The notes: generated from the sequence alone by a model not told the origin. Shown: positions 50,273 to 60,408, numbered from the stretch's first letter. The stretch is DNA of 63,454 nucleotides from Firmicutes bacterium CAG:552 (GCA_000435495.1 FR884033.1:53736-117189), one strand, 5' to 3'. A program made the numbers and translations.

Positions 50273-51324
50273 AACTGCGAATCGCAATAGGCGCACCTGA
50301 ACGTTTTGCCTTCGCTGTAAAAAAGCGACTTAACTCCCCTTTCGAAATGAGTCACGCAATGAGGGTTTGCGCACGGGACATTCAGCTCAGAAAGCTTTCT
50401 GTTTGTTATAGCGGGACTTATCTTTTTGTCGAGAAGCGACAAAATCAAAGCCATCCGCATATATCTGCCGCATTCCGTTTGATAAAAATAAGCCGCCCTA
50501 TCGTCTTCGTCGACATCGACGGTTATTTCATCCACACGTGGAAGCGGATGCATTACAATCATATTTTCTTTCGCAAGACGCATTTTTTCTGCATCGAGAA
50601 TAAAACAACCTTTAAGTCTCATGTACTCGTCCGGGTCGTCAAATCGTTCTTTTTGTATTCTCGTCATATACAGTACGTTAAGATCTGCTATCGAATTTTC
50701 CAACGACTCGGATTCGGTTATCGCACAATTTCCGGCATGCTTTTTCGCAAAATCGGGAAGCCTTAATTCGGGCGGCGAAATAAGCACGAATTCATTATCT
50801 GCATACCTACTTAAAGCGGCAATCAGCGAATGCGTGGTTCTGCCGTACTTTAAATCGCCGCAAATACCTATTTTCAAGCCGTTCAACCTTCCCAATCTGC
50901 TGTGAATAGTTAGAAGATCTGCAAGCGTTTGAGTCGGATGAAAATGTCCGCCGTCACCTGCATTTATAAACGGAACCTTGCTTTTTGCTGCTGCGACATA
51001 GGCTGCGCCGTCCAAATTGTGGCGCATTGCGATAACGTCTGCGTATCCGGATACGACAGATACGGTATCCGCAATCGTTTCGCCTTTCGTAGCGGAACTT
51101 GCGCCGGCCCCCGAAAATCCTATTACGCTGCCTCCGAGCGAAATCATCGCAGATTCGAAGCTGAGTCTGGTGCGAGTAGACGGCTCGTAAAATAAAGTCG
51201 CAAGTATCTTATGCTTGCACGATTCGACGTATTTTACCGGATTGTTCCTTATATCTTCGGCAAGCGCAATGATTTTATCGATATCTTCAACACTTAAATC
51301 GGTAATATCTACAAGACAAGCCAT
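50257..51324 (-). CDS. pyrB: Aspartate carbamoyltransferase with fused PyrI-type zinc module
   Basis: A 355-residue protein. Residues 1-300 are a normal ATCase catalytic chain: FYEPSTRTRLSFESA near 45, carbamoyl-phosphate and aspartate motifs HPTQTLADL near 130 and MHPLPRVDEI near 259. The last 40 residues carry VPCANPHC and FRCAYC, a Cx4C...Cx2C zinc site like that of the regulatory chain PyrI, without PyrI's nucleotide-binding domain. In E. coli that zinc domain holds regulatory to catalytic chains. GGAG precedes the ATG at 51324, 2 bases after the pyrE stop. It is the last gene of the pyr operon. Confidence 0.92.
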   Translation of the reverse strand: MACLVDITDLSVEDIDKIIALAEDIRNNPVKYVESCKHKILATLFYEPSTRTRLSFESAMISLGGSVIGFSGAGASSATKGETIADTVSVVSGYADVIAMRHNLDGAAYVAAAKSKVPFINAGDGGHFHPTQTLADLLTIHSRLGRLNGLKIGICGDLKYGRTTHSLIAALSRYADNEFVLISPPELRLPDFAKKHAGNCAITESESLENSIADLNVLYMTRIQKERFDDPDEYMRLKGCFILDAEKMRLAKENMIVMHPLPRVDEITVDVDEDDRAAYFYQTECGRYMRMALILSLLDKKISPAITNRKLSELNVPCANPHCVTHFERGVKSLFYSEGKTFRCAYCDSQLKGDR

Positions 51325-51326
51325 TT

Positions 51327-51983
51327 TTATGCTCCTATCCAACTTTCGTCCGAAGGATTGTTTCTAAACTTAAGCAATCTCTCCCTATCTGCCGCCTCGA
51401 TGTAATTTTGCGCTATCGCAGCATCTATGACTGCATCAAAATCGGTTAGACTTATCGTCTTTATATTTGCAGCCGCAAAGCGTTCTATCCCCTTCTTCAT
51501 GCCGTAAGTGAATATACTCACGATACCGAGAACCTCTGCACCTGCATCCCTAAGCACCTGAGCAGTTTCGAGAGAACTGCCGCCCGTGGAAATAAGATCT
51601 TCTATGACCACAACTTTTTGACCGACTTCCAGTTTGCCTTCTATCTGATTTTGTCTTCCATGGTCTTTCGCCCCGGACCTAACGTACCCCATAGGCAATC
51701 CGAGGATATGAGCGGTTATCGCCGCATGCGCTATGCCGGCAGTTGCGGTTCCCATAAGCACTTCGCAGTCGGGGAACTCTCTCTTTATCGTTGCCGCTAT
51801 GGAATTTTCCACGTCGCTGCGTTGTTTAACCGCAGTAAGCGTAAGACGATTGTCGCAATAAATCGGACTTTTTATGCCGCTTGCCCAAACGAACGGCTGG
51901 GAAGGACGTAAAAATACCGCTTTGACTTCCAACAAATCTTTGGCTATAAGCTGTCTGATAAATTCTTTTTCGTTATTTTCCAT
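51327..51983 (-). CDS. pyrE: Orotate phosphoribosyltransferase
   Basis: A 218-residue type I phosphoribosyltransferase with the PRPP loop VVIEDLISTGGSS near 118 and the catalytic-loop region SGAKDHGRQNQIEG near 95. It makes OMP from orotate. AAGGAG precedes the ATG; 31 bases separate it from pyrF. Confidence 0.95.
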   Translation of the reverse strand: MENNEKEFIRQLIAKDLLEVKAVFLRPSQPFVWASGIKSPIYCDNRLTLTAVKQRSDVENSIAATIKREFPDCEVLMGTATAGIAHAAITAHILGLPMGYVRSGAKDHGRQNQIEGKLEVGQKVVVIEDLISTGGSSLETAQVLRDAGAEVLGIVSIFTYGMKKGIERFAAANIKTISLTDFDAVIDAAIAQNYIEAADRERLLKFRNNPSDESWIGA

Positions 51984-52014
51984 TATCTGTTCTCTCCTTA
52001 TGTTTTATATCGTC

Positions 52015-52725
52015 TTAATGTATCTGCGCCCCGACAAACTCTGCCACGCACCTTTCGTAGGTTTTTACCGGATCTTGCGCCTGCGTAATCGGTCGTCCGA
52101 CAACTATGTAATCCGAACCGAGCAAAGCAGCTTTCTGTGGCGTCGTCACTCTTTTTTGGTCGCCTATGTCGCCGTCCGCAAAACGAACGCCGGGAGTTAC
52201 GGTCAGAAAATTTCTGCCGCAGGAACTATGTACTTTTTCCGCTTCGAGAGGCGAGCACACGACTCCGTCCAATCCCGAATGTAACGCATTGAGCGCATAT
52301 TTCATTACCACTTCGTCTATAGGCTGGTCGATAAGCAACTGGTCGGTAAGCATTTGCTGATCAGTAGAAGTAAGCTGCGTCACGGCGATCAGCAGCGGTC
52401 TAGTGCCGTCAGCTCTCATAAGCCCCGTTATAGCCGCCTCCATCATTGCCTTTCCGCCGGAAGCGTGCAAATTACACATATCTACGTCTAACGCAGACAA
52501 CGCCTTCATTGCCTTGTTTACCGTGTTAGGTATATCGTGCAGTTTTAAATCTAAGAAAATCTTGTGTCCTCTTTCCTTTATCTTTCTTATCATCTGCGGA
52601 CCTGTCGAATAAAACAATTCCATGCCTATTTTGACAAAAGGCTTTGTTTCCTTAAACAAGTCTAAAAAGTCCATCGTCGTTTTTTCCGAAGAAAAATCCA
52701 AAGCTATAATTACGTCTTTACCCAT
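52015..52725 (-). CDS. pyrF: Orotidine-5'-phosphate decarboxylase
   Basis: A 236-residue TIM-barrel enzyme of the shorter pyrF group, with IALDFSS at the start and the catalytic FLDLKLHDIPNTV near 56 (Asp-Lys-x-x-Asp). It forms UMP. It overlaps pyrD by 8 bp. Confidence 0.95.
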   Translation of the reverse strand: MGKDVIIALDFSSEKTTMDFLDLFKETKPFVKIGMELFYSTGPQMIRKIKERGHKIFLDLKLHDIPNTVNKAMKALSALDVDMCNLHASGGKAMMEAAITGLMRADGTRPLLIAVTQLTSTDQQMLTDQLLIDQPIDEVVMKYALNALHSGLDGVVCSPLEAEKVHSSCGRNFLTVTPGVRFADGDIGDQKRVTTPQKAALLGSDYIVVGRPITQAQDPVKTYERCVAEFVGAQIH

Positions 52726-53635
52726 TGTGCGCTTCTCCTATTATATCGGTAATTTTTTGTATTCCGTATTTTTGCATTACTTTCGGCAGTCCCTCGATTA
52801 TACGTTTGCAGCAAAAGGGATCCACTAAATTCGCAGCCCCTATCTGTACGGCAGTCGCCCCGGCAAGCATCATCTCGATTACGTCCTCCGCTCGGCTTAT
52901 GCCGCCCATTCCTACAATCGGTACGTTAACTTTCTCATAAGTTCGGTATACGGCAGCCAAAGCAATCGGAAATATTCCGTCACCCGAATAGCCACCCGTA
53001 ACGTTTGCGAGTACGGGACGGCGACGTTTTAAATCTATCCGCATACCCGAAACGGTATTTATCATACTTAATCCGTCTGCGCCCGCCTCACAACATGCTG
53101 CGGCTATTTCGGTAATGTCCGTAACGTTAGGCGACAGTTTTACGTACAGCGGTTTTTTTACTCTTTGTCTGACCGCCTTAACTACGTTATACGCATTGAC
53201 GGGATTCGTACCGAACGCCATACCTCCGTTATGAACGTTAGGACAGCTTATGTTAAGTTCTATCATGCCGACATTATCCGCTTCGTCCATCATTGCCGAC
53301 GTTTCGACATACTCTTCTATCGAAAAACCACCGACGTTTGCTATTACTTTTTTAGAAAAATACTCTTTAATTTGAGGAAGTTCGTTCTCCGTTACGGATT
53401 TTGCGCCCGGATTTTGCAACCCGACGCTATTTATCATACCGCACCTACAATCGGCAACTCTCGGCGTAGGATTTCCGAATCTCGGATTTAACGTAGTACC
53501 CTTAAAAGAAAACGATCCGAGTACGTTGATGTCGTAAAGTTTTGCAAACTCTTTGCCATAGCCGAACGTTCCGCTTGCCGCTATTATCGGATTGTCTAAT
53601 GTCCAACCCGAAAGAGTCACCTTAAGATCTACCAT
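52718..53635 (-). CDS. pyrD: Dihydroorotate dehydrogenase, catalytic subunit (class 1B)
   Basis: A 305-residue FMN barrel: NPIIAASGTFGYG near 14, ELNISCPNVHNGG near 122 with the catalytic Cys of class 1B, and GMGGISRAEDV near 248. Adjacent pyrK shows it is the NAD-linked PyrDK form. The ATG at 53635 has GGAGG 4 bases upstream and overlaps pyrK by 7 bp. Confidence 0.95.
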   Translation of the reverse strand: MVDLKVTLSGWTLDNPIIAASGTFGYGKEFAKLYDINVLGSFSFKGTTLNPRFGNPTPRVADCRCGMINSVGLQNPGAKSVTENELPQIKEYFSKKVIANVGGFSIEEYVETSAMMDEADNVGMIELNISCPNVHNGGMAFGTNPVNAYNVVKAVRQRVKKPLYVKLSPNVTDITEIAAACCEAGADGLSMINTVSGMRIDLKRRRPVLANVTGGYSGDGIFPIALAAVYRTYEKVNVPIVGMGGISRAEDVIEMMLAGATAVQIGAANLVDPFCCKRIIEGLPKVMQKYGIQKITDIIGEAHNG

Positions 53636-54360
53636 ATAACCTCCTCTCTCTTCAGAACGGGACCGTCCAGACAAATTCGTTTGTCGCCGTACTTAGTCTT
53701 GCAACTGCAACACATACAAGCGCCGAATCCGCAGCCCATGCGCTCCTCGAAACTATACTGCGCATCCGAAGTTATGATTTCATCGACGCTTTTAAGCATA
53801 GACTCCGGTCCGCACGCAAAAACATAATCGTAGCAAAGCTCGTCTATCGCTTGAGTCACTCGCCCCTTGCGTCCGTAGCTTCCGTCGCTAGTATATATTA
53901 TTGTTTTGCATCCGAGTCGCTTAAATTCATCCTCGAAAAAAACGTCGTCTTTGCTATGAAACCCTAATAGAGTTGTCACGTTTGCGCCTATACGTATGAG
54001 AGATTTTGCTAAATTATAAAGCGGAGGCGTACCCACTCCCGCTCCTATCAAAAGCGGATTTTTTTGGCGAGCGTCAACGGTATATCCGTTGCCCAATCCC
54101 ATTAAAACGTCCAGTTTGTCGTCCTGTTTCTTTTTGCTCAATATTTCGGTACCGACACCGACGACTTTATAAACCAACGTGAGCGAATTTTGCGTATAGT
54201 CACATACCGATATCGGGCGACGAAGGTACAATCCGTCGATTTTTATATTTACGAATTGTCCGGGACTCGTTATTGCCGACATATTGCCGACGAGAGTCAT
54301 TTCGTATACGTTCGCTGCGATTTTTTTATTATCGTTTATCTTAAGAATTTCTTGAATCAT
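53629..54360 (-). CDS. pyrK: Dihydroorotate dehydrogenase electron-transfer subunit
   Basis: A 243-residue ferredoxin-reductase-like protein: FAD motif LYLRRPISVCD near 51, NAD-binding GAGVGTPPLYNLA near 108 and a C-terminal [2Fe-2S] site GCGFGACMCCSC near 207. It carries electrons from PyrD to NAD+. GGAG precedes the ATG at 54360. Confidence 0.94.
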   Translation of the reverse strand: MIQEILKINDNKKIAANVYEMTLVGNMSAITSPGQFVNIKIDGLYLRRPISVCDYTQNSLTLVYKVVGVGTEILSKKKQDDKLDVLMGLGNGYTVDARQKNPLLIGAGVGTPPLYNLAKSLIRIGANVTTLLGFHSKDDVFFEDEFKRLGCKTIIYTSDGSYGRKGRVTQAIDELCYDYVFACGPESMLKSVDEIITSDAQYSFEERMGCGFGACMCCSCKTKYGDKRICLDGPVLKREEVIW

Positions 54361-54371
54361 ATTTCTCCGCT

Positions 54372-57300
54372 TTATGCGTCTATAGTAGAAGCGCAAAGTG
54401 TAGTCTCTTCCAACACATCAAGTAAAACCTTTACGGTATCTAGAGACGTAAACATATTTATGTTATTTTGCGTGGCAAGGCTGCGAATTTTGTAACCGTC
54501 CGTGTTATGCCCAGTAGTAGCAACGTCGCAAGTATTAATTACATACGCTACGTATCCTTGCCTTAGCGCTTCGGGTATTTCGTTAGAACCCTCGTTTATC
54601 TTTTTCAGCGCTCTCGTCTTTATTCCGTTTTCTTTCAGATATTTTGCGGTACCGCCCGTAGCTTCGATATTGAATCCGAGATTATAAAATCTTCGAACCA
54701 ACGGCAACGCCTCTTCTTTATCTTTGTCGCATACGGTTATGAATACCGTTCCGTAATTTTGCAATTTCATACCGGACGCCTGAAGAGCCTTATACAAAGC
54801 TCTGTTAAGCTTGGCATCGTATCCTATCGCTTCGCCTGTACTCTTCATTTCCGGCGAAAGAATGGCGTCCAGACCGCTGATTTTGCTAAATGAGAATACG
54901 GGTGCCTTTACGTACCACCTCGTTTTTTCTTGAGGGTAAAGATTAAATATTCCTTGTTCTTTAAGCGACTTACCAAGCATTACGTTAGTAGCTATATCCG
55001 CAAGCGAATATCCTGTTGCTTTGGATAGAAACGGAACGGTTCGAGAAGAGCGAGGATTTACTTCGATAATGTAAACATCGTCGCTTTTATCCACTATAAA
55101 TTGGACATTAAACAATCCTCTTATCCCTATGGCAAGTCCCAACTTTTTTGCGTAGCTTAGTATAGTACCCTTAACTTTATCGGATATGCTAAACGCCGGA
55201 TAAACGCTTATACTGTCGCCGCTGTGTACGCCGGTTCGCTCGACAAGTTCCATTATTCCCGGCACGAACACATCGTTCCCGTCGCAAATCGCATCGATTT
55301 CCACTTCCTTGCCCACAATGTATTTATCCACCAAAACGGGATTATCTTTATCTATAGCTACCGCTTCGGCAAGATATTTCCGCAGCTGATTCTCATTAGC
55401 TACTATCTGCATGGCTCTGCCGCCAAGCACGAATGACGGTCGCACAAGCACTGGATATCCTATAGAGGAAGCCGCTTTAACTCCGTCCTCTACCGTGGTT
55501 ACCGCCTCGCCTTGAGGTTGCGGAATATCGAGAGAAATCAAAAGTTTTTCAAATAAGTCCCTGTTTTCGGCCTTTGCGATGGCGTCACAATCGGTACCTA
55601 TTATTTTAACGCCACGTTTGGTAAGCGGTGCGGCAAGATTTATAGCGGTTTGTCCGCCGAGCGAAGCTATCGCTCCTTCGGGTTGCTCTGCGTCTATTAC
55701 GTTTAGTACGTCTTCGGGCGTCAGCGGTTCGAAATAGAGTTTGTCCGAAGTGGTATAATCCGTGGAAACCGTTTCGGGATTATTATTGATAATAATCGCT
55801 TCGTAACCCGACTGTCTTATAGTTTGTACCGCATGTACCGTAGAATAGTCAAATTCCACACCCTGCCCTATCCTTATAGGACCTGCTCCCAACACAACTA
55901 TTTTCTTTTTGTCGCTTTTTCGAACGCATTCGTCCTCATCTGCGTACGTCGAGTAAAAATACGGAATATACGCATCGAACTCGGAAGCGCACGAATCTAT
56001 TTCTTTGTAGCAAGGCACTACTTTGTGCTTTATGCGAAATTCTCTTACGGCATACTCGTCACAATCCCACAGCTTAGCTATGGTTTTATCCGAAAAACCG
56101 TATTTTTTGCTCTCTTTAACCGTACCTATGTCAAAAGGCGCATTTTTTACTTCGGTCTCCAAAGTAACGATATGCTGAATTTTTTGTAAGAAAAATCTGT
56201 CGATTTTTGTAGCTTCGAAAATATAGTCGATGTTTTCGCCTCGTCTGAGCAGTTCGGCTATCATAAAAATTCGATCGTCGGATGGCGTTGCTATATAACT
56301 TCTGAGTTCATCGTCGCTCATATCCGCAGCTTTCTGCAACCATAGGTGATTAACTCCCGTTTCCAACGACCTTACAGCTTTCAGCAAACTCTCCTCCACC
56401 GTCCTGCCGACGCTCATTACCTCACCGGTTGCTTTCATCTGTGTTGACAATACGTTGCTTGCTGCGGCGAACTTATCGAAGGGGAATCTCGGCATTTTCA
56501 TTACGACGTAATCGAGCGCAGGCTCGAAGCTCGCAGGCGTATTAGCCAGCTTTATTTCTTCCAGACGCATTCCCACCGCTATCAACGCCGAAACTCTCGC
56601 TATAGGGAATCCGCTCGCCTTGCTCGCAAGAGCAGACGATCTCGAAACCCTTGGATTAACCTCGATAACGTAGTAATCGAAAGATTGCGGGTCAAGCGCA
56701 AACTGAACGTTACAGCCGCCTTCTATTTTTAAAGCGCGTATTATCTTAAGAGCGCTGTTTCGCAGCTTTTGATACTCTTTGTTACTTAGCGTCTGACTGG
56801 GACATACGACTATAGAATCACCGGTATGCACGCCGACGGGATCGAGGTTTTCCATATTACATACGGTTATCGCCGTGTCGGCAGCGTCCCGCATAACCTC
56901 ATACTCAATTTCCTTATAGCCCTTTACGCTCTTTTCTATTAACACCTCTCCGACCGGCGAAAGTTCCAGTGCATTGGGCATAAGCTCCATAAAAGACTGT
57001 TCGTCGTCGGCAAAACCGCCGCCCGTACCGCCCAAAGTAAACGCAGGTCTAAGCACAACGGGGAATCCTATTTTTTTTGCCGCCGACAAGCCGCCTTCCA
57101 CCGTTTTTGCAATTTCGGAAGGACACACCGGCTCGCCGATTTCTTCGCACAATTTTTTAAACAGTTCTCTGTCTTCGGCTCTTTCTATACTTTCGCTCGT
57201 AGTACCGAGAAGTTCGGTACGACATTCTTTTAAAATGCCTTTTTTATTAAGTTGCATGGCAAGGTTGAGTCCCGTTTGACCGCCTATGCTCGGAATAATT

Positions 57301-57554
57301 GCGTCAGGACGCTCATATCTGATTATCTTAGCAACGTACTCAAGCGTGAGCGGTTCCATATACACCTTATCTGCAATCGAAGTGTCCGTCATTATCGTAG
57401 CCGGATTAGAGTTGCAAAGTATAACTTCAAAACCCTTTTCTTTAAGTGCAAGACACGCTTGCGTGCCTGCATAATCGAATTCCGCAGCTTGTCCGATAAC
57501 TATCGGGCCGCTTCCTATTACCATGATTTTTTTGATGTCTTTTCTCAGTGGCAT
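54372..57554 (-). CDS. carB: Carbamoyl-phosphate synthase large chain
   Basis: A 1060-residue protein of normal length with two ATP-grasp halves (GSGPIVIGQAAEFDY near 13 and GAGPIRIGQGVEFDYS near 553) and a C-terminal MGS-like allosteric domain (about 920-1050). It makes carbamoyl phosphate from bicarbonate, ammonia and two ATP. AAGGAG precedes the ATG; it follows carA after 2 bases. Confidence 0.97.
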   Translation of the reverse strand: MPLRKDIKKIMVIGSGPIVIGQAAEFDYAGTQACLALKEKGFEVILCNSNPATIMTDTSIADKVYMEPLTLEYVAKIIRYERPDAIIPSIGGQTGLNLAMQLNKKGILKECRTELLGTTSESIERAEDRELFKKLCEEIGEPVCPSEIAKTVEGGLSAAKKIGFPVVLRPAFTLGGTGGGFADDEQSFMELMPNALELSPVGEVLIEKSVKGYKEIEYEVMRDAADTAITVCNMENLDPVGVHTGDSIVVCPSQTLSNKEYQKLRNSALKIIRALKIEGGCNVQFALDPQSFDYYVIEVNPRVSRSSALASKASGFPIARVSALIAVGMRLEEIKLANTPASFEPALDYVVMKMPRFPFDKFAAASNVLSTQMKATGEVMSVGRTVEESLLKAVRSLETGVNHLWLQKAADMSDDELRSYIATPSDDRIFMIAELLRRGENIDYIFEATKIDRFFLQKIQHIVTLETEVKNAPFDIGTVKESKKYGFSDKTIAKLWDCDEYAVREFRIKHKVVPCYKEIDSCASEFDAYIPYFYSTYADEDECVRKSDKKKIVVLGAGPIRIGQGVEFDYSTVHAVQTIRQSGYEAIIINNNPETVSTDYTTSDKLYFEPLTPEDVLNVIDAEQPEGAIASLGGQTAINLAAPLTKRGVKIIGTDCDAIAKAENRDLFEKLLISLDIPQPQGEAVTTVEDGVKAASSIGYPVLVRPSFVLGGRAMQIVANENQLRKYLAEAVAIDKDNPVLVDKYIVGKEVEIDAICDGNDVFVPGIMELVERTGVHSGDSISVYPAFSISDKVKGTILSYAKKLGLAIGIRGLFNVQFIVDKSDDVYIIEVNPRSSRTVPFLSKATGYSLADIATNVMLGKSLKEQGIFNLYPQEKTRWYVKAPVFSFSKISGLDAILSPEMKSTGEAIGYDAKLNRALYKALQASGMKLQNYGTVFITVCDKDKEEALPLVRRFYNLGFNIEATGGTAKYLKENGIKTRALKKINEGSNEIPEALRQGYVAYVINTCDVATTGHNTDGYKIRSLATQNNINMFTSLDTVKVLLDVLEETTLCASTIDA

Positions 57555-57556
57555 AC

Positions 57557-58639
57557 CTATCTCCTTATATTGGCTAAGAATTTATCGAACAAATACGAAC
57601 TGTCTTCGGGCCCCGGAGCGCTCTCGGGATGATATTGAACGGAAAATACGTTGTCTTTCTCGTTTTCCACCCCCTCCACAGTTCCGTCCAAAAGATTCAC
57701 GTGCGTAATCTTGAGTGAAGTATCGTTAAGCGACTCGGCGTCTACGGCATAATTGTGATTTTGCGAAGTTATTTCGACCTTATCGTCTTTCAGATTTTTT
57801 ACCGGATGATTGCCCCCGTGATGACCGAACTTAAGTTTATAAGTTTTTGCTCCGTAAGCAAGCGAGATTATCTGATGTCCCAAGCATATCCCGAATATAG
57901 GTAACTTGCCTTTTATTTGCTTGACTAGTTCTATTACCTCGCTTACGTCTGCGGGATTGCCGGGTCCGTTAGACAAAAACAGTCCGTCGGGTTTAACCTT
58001 TAATACGTCGTCCACTTTTGTATCGTACGGAAAAACCGTTATCCTGCAATTTCTTGCAAGAAGCGATCTCAATATATTAGCTTTCATTCCGCAATCTATA
58101 GCCGCTATATGAACGGGCGCATTTACGCTTCCATATTCTATTACGCTTTTTATGCTGACTTTTTTTACCGAATCGTCTCTTACTCCGTGCGCTTGTATTC
58201 GCCTTATCGCTTCTTTCGCAGACACTTCTATGTCCGTAATGATTCCCTGTTTACTTCCGTGATCCCTTATGCTTCTCGTAAGCTTTCTTGTATCTATGCC
58301 TTCTATGCCGACAACCCCGTTACGCTTAAGCCAAGCGGACAAATTGCTTTCGCTTCTGAAATTTGACGGATGCGGGTTATATTCGCTTACTACAAGTGCG
58401 CTTGCGCCCGCCATAGCAGATTCGTAGTCGCTGCTATTGATGCCGTAATTACCTATTAGCGGATAGGTCATAACCACAGCCTGATACGTGTACGACGGAT
58501 CGGAAAGAATCTCCTGATAACCTACCATAGAAGTGTTGAACACTACTTCGCTAACGACTTCTTTGTCTGCTCCGAAACCGTAACCAAAATATTCGCTGCC
58601 GTCTTCCAAAACTAATTTCTTATCAAACTTTCTTGCCAT
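57557..58639 (-). CDS. carA: Carbamoyl-phosphate synthase small chain (glutaminase)
   Basis: A 360-residue protein with a CarA-specific N-terminal domain and a class I amidotransferase domain: FGICLGHQIISLA near 232 (nucleophile Cys) and QYHPESAPGPEDS near 335. It supplies ammonia to CarB. The ATG at 58639 has GGAGG 9 bases upstream and lies inside the end of pyrC (28-bp overlap). Confidence 0.96.
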   Translation of the reverse strand: MARKFDKKLVLEDGSEYFGYGFGADKEVVSEVVFNTSMVGYQEILSDPSYTYQAVVMTYPLIGNYGINSSDYESAMAGASALVVSEYNPHPSNFRSESNLSAWLKRNGVVGIEGIDTRKLTRSIRDHGSKQGIITDIEVSAKEAIRRIQAHGVRDDSVKKVSIKSVIEYGSVNAPVHIAAIDCGMKANILRSLLARNCRITVFPYDTKVDDVLKVKPDGLFLSNGPGNPADVSEVIELVKQIKGKLPIFGICLGHQIISLAYGAKTYKLKFGHHGGNHPVKNLKDDKVEITSQNHNYAVDAESLNDTSLKITHVNLLDGTVEGVENEKDNVFSVQYHPESAPGPEDSSYLFDKFLANIRR

Positions 58640-59841
58640 ACAGTTTTGCCTCCGTAAACAGTTGCTAAGCACTTACCAAAAACTTTTCGTCCGTCAAAGG
58701 GAGTGCTTTTGCCCTTAGATACTAACTTTTGCGAATCTATTGCATATTCGGTATTCAAATCGAATACGGTAAAATCATCTTTGCGTAACTGCAAGCCGAA
58801 CCTTTTTCGAGGATTATAACAAATCAGCTCTAAAAGTTTCTTTAATGAGATTACGCCGCCTTTAACGAGAAACGTATAAAGCAACGCAAACGCCGTCTCC
58901 AATCCGGTTATTCCGAACGGAGCCGAATTCAAATCGCCGCTCTTCTCCTTGGCGCCGTGCGGCGCATGATCCGTCGCTATCATGTCTATTGTGCCGTCAA
59001 GCAATCCTTCTATAAGCGCCGCTCTGTCTGCCTCGCCTCTTAGCGGCGGGTTCATCTTAAATCTGCCTTCGTTTTTTACTTCGGCGTCCGTAAGTATAAG
59101 GTAATGCGGCGCAGTTTCACAAGTCACGTCCACTCCGTCGAGTTTCGCTTTGCGTATTATATCTACGCTTTCTTTTGTGGAAACGTGGCAGATATGTATT
59201 TTCGCTTTTGCTTCCTTCGCTAAAAAAATATCTCTTTGCAGCGGCAGATACTCACTCATAGAACATATGCCTTTAATCCCGAGTTCTTTTGCCCGTTCCC
59301 CGTCGTTTATCACTCCACCGAGCAAAAGCGACTCGTCTTCTTCATGCAGCGCAACGATTTTGCCTAACTCTGCGCATTTTTTCATAGCGCTAAGCAAAAT
59401 CTCTTCGTTCTGCACGCCTTTGCCGTCGTCGGAAAAGGCGCAAACGTACGGTGCCAGCTCTTCGATATCCGCAAGAATTTTCCCTTTTTCGCCCTTGGTT
59501 ATCGCTCCGTACGGTCTTACGTCTATAACGGAATCACGCTCGATAATTTCCGTTTGCGCACGCAGTGATTCCAACCCGTCCGGGACAGGATTAAGATTAG
59601 GCATGGAACACACACTCGTATAACCTCCTGCGGTAGCAGCCATAGAGCCGGTCTTTATGGTTTCTTTATAAGAAAAACCCGGCTCCCTGAAGTGAACATG
59701 CACGTCGCAAAAGCCGGGGAAAACGGCTATACCGTCGGCAAACACATATCCTGTGGTTTCGCCGGAAAAATAGCCGTCCGTATTATCGCATATTTTTTTA
59801 TATTTGCCCGTTAACTCGGCAAAATCGTAAAGATTACTCAC
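58612..59841 (-). CDS. pyrC: Dihydroorotase
   Basis: A 409-residue class I dihydroorotase: FPGFCDVHVHFREPGF near 43 (metal His-x-His and substrate Arg), ALHEEDESLLLGG near 170, HICHVST near 222 and MIATDHAPHGAKEK near 292. It closes carbamoyl aspartate to dihydroorotate. I choose the GTG at 59841, 9 bases after GGGGG, overlapping the pyrR stop region by 8 bp; a GTG seven codons upstream lies in pyrR without spacing for a ribosome-binding site. Confidence 0.93.
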   Translation of the reverse strand: MSNLYDFAELTGKYKKICDNTDGYFSGETTGYVFADGIAVFPGFCDVHVHFREPGFSYKETIKTGSMAATAGGYTSVCSMPNLNPVPDGLESLRAQTEIIERDSVIDVRPYGAITKGEKGKILADIEELAPYVCAFSDDGKGVQNEEILLSAMKKCAELGKIVALHEEDESLLLGGVINDGERAKELGIKGICSMSEYLPLQRDIFLAKEAKAKIHICHVSTKESVDIIRKAKLDGVDVTCETAPHYLILTDAEVKNEGRFKMNPPLRGEADRAALIEGLLDGTIDMIATDHAPHGAKEKSGDLNSAPFGITGLETAFALLYTFLVKGGVISLKKLLELICYNPRKRFGLQLRKDDFTVFDLNTEYAIDSQKLVSKGKSTPFDGRKVFGKCLATVYGGKTVWQESLIRN

Positions 59842-60367
59842 AGATGTATACCCCCGTCTCACCGTCGATTTCGCTTAATTTAACCGCCACGGTTTCGTCT
59901 TTCGATGACGGAACGTTTTTGCCCACGTAGTCGGGTCTTATTGGCAATTCCCTATGGCCTCTGTCGATAAGCGTTACCAGCTGAACGCATTTAGGCCTGC
60001 CGTACTCGAAAATCGTTTCGATTGCCGCCTTTGCCGTTCTGCCTGTAAACAGTACGTCGTCGGCAATGATCACGGTCTTATCCGTTATTGAAAACGGAAC
60101 AAAGCTGCCGGTGCTGAGCGAACGCTTTTTTTCTTCAGAATAATCGTCTCGATTCATCGTAACGTCCAAAGCGCCGAAAGGAACTTCTACACCTTCGAAC
60201 TGCATTATGCAGTTTTTTATTCTCTCCGCAAAAGGAACGCCCCTACGCTTAACTCCGAGAATGCAGACGTCGTCTACTCCGTCGTTTCGTTCGGATATTT
60301 CGTGTGCGATTCGGGCTATTGCCCTGTTTACGGCATTTTCGTCCATAACTTGAGTCTTTATCTGCAT
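59834..60367 (-). CDS. pyrR: PyrR, pyrimidine attenuation regulator / uracil phosphoribosyltransferase
   Basis: A 177-residue type I phosphoribosyltransferase with the PRPP loop VIIADDVLFTGRTAKAA near 93 and LIDRGHRELPIRPDYVGK near 130. PyrR binds UMP and a leader RNA hairpin to favour termination. As first gene of the operon behind an attenuator it matches the Bacillus arrangement. AAGGAG precedes the ATG. Confidence 0.96.
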   Translation of the reverse strand: MQIKTQVMDENAVNRAIARIAHEISERNDGVDDVCILGVKRRGVPFAERIKNCIMQFEGVEVPFGALDVTMNRDDYSEEKKRSLSTGSFVPFSITDKTVIIADDVLFTGRTAKAAIETIFEYGRPKCVQLVTLIDRGHRELPIRPDYVGKNVPSSKDETVAVKLSEIDGETGVYICE

Positions 60368-60382
60368 ATCCGCTCCTTACAT

Positions 60383-60408
60383 AAAAAAAACTTGCCGTCA
60401 CCGACAAG
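60383..60408 (-). terminator. Attenuator terminator of the pyr operon
   Basis: On the minus transcript CTTGTCG pairs with CGGCAAG (one G-U), GTGA loop, then eight T. It ends 16 bases before the pyrR ATG, so it must be bypassed for expression. Confidence 0.88.
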
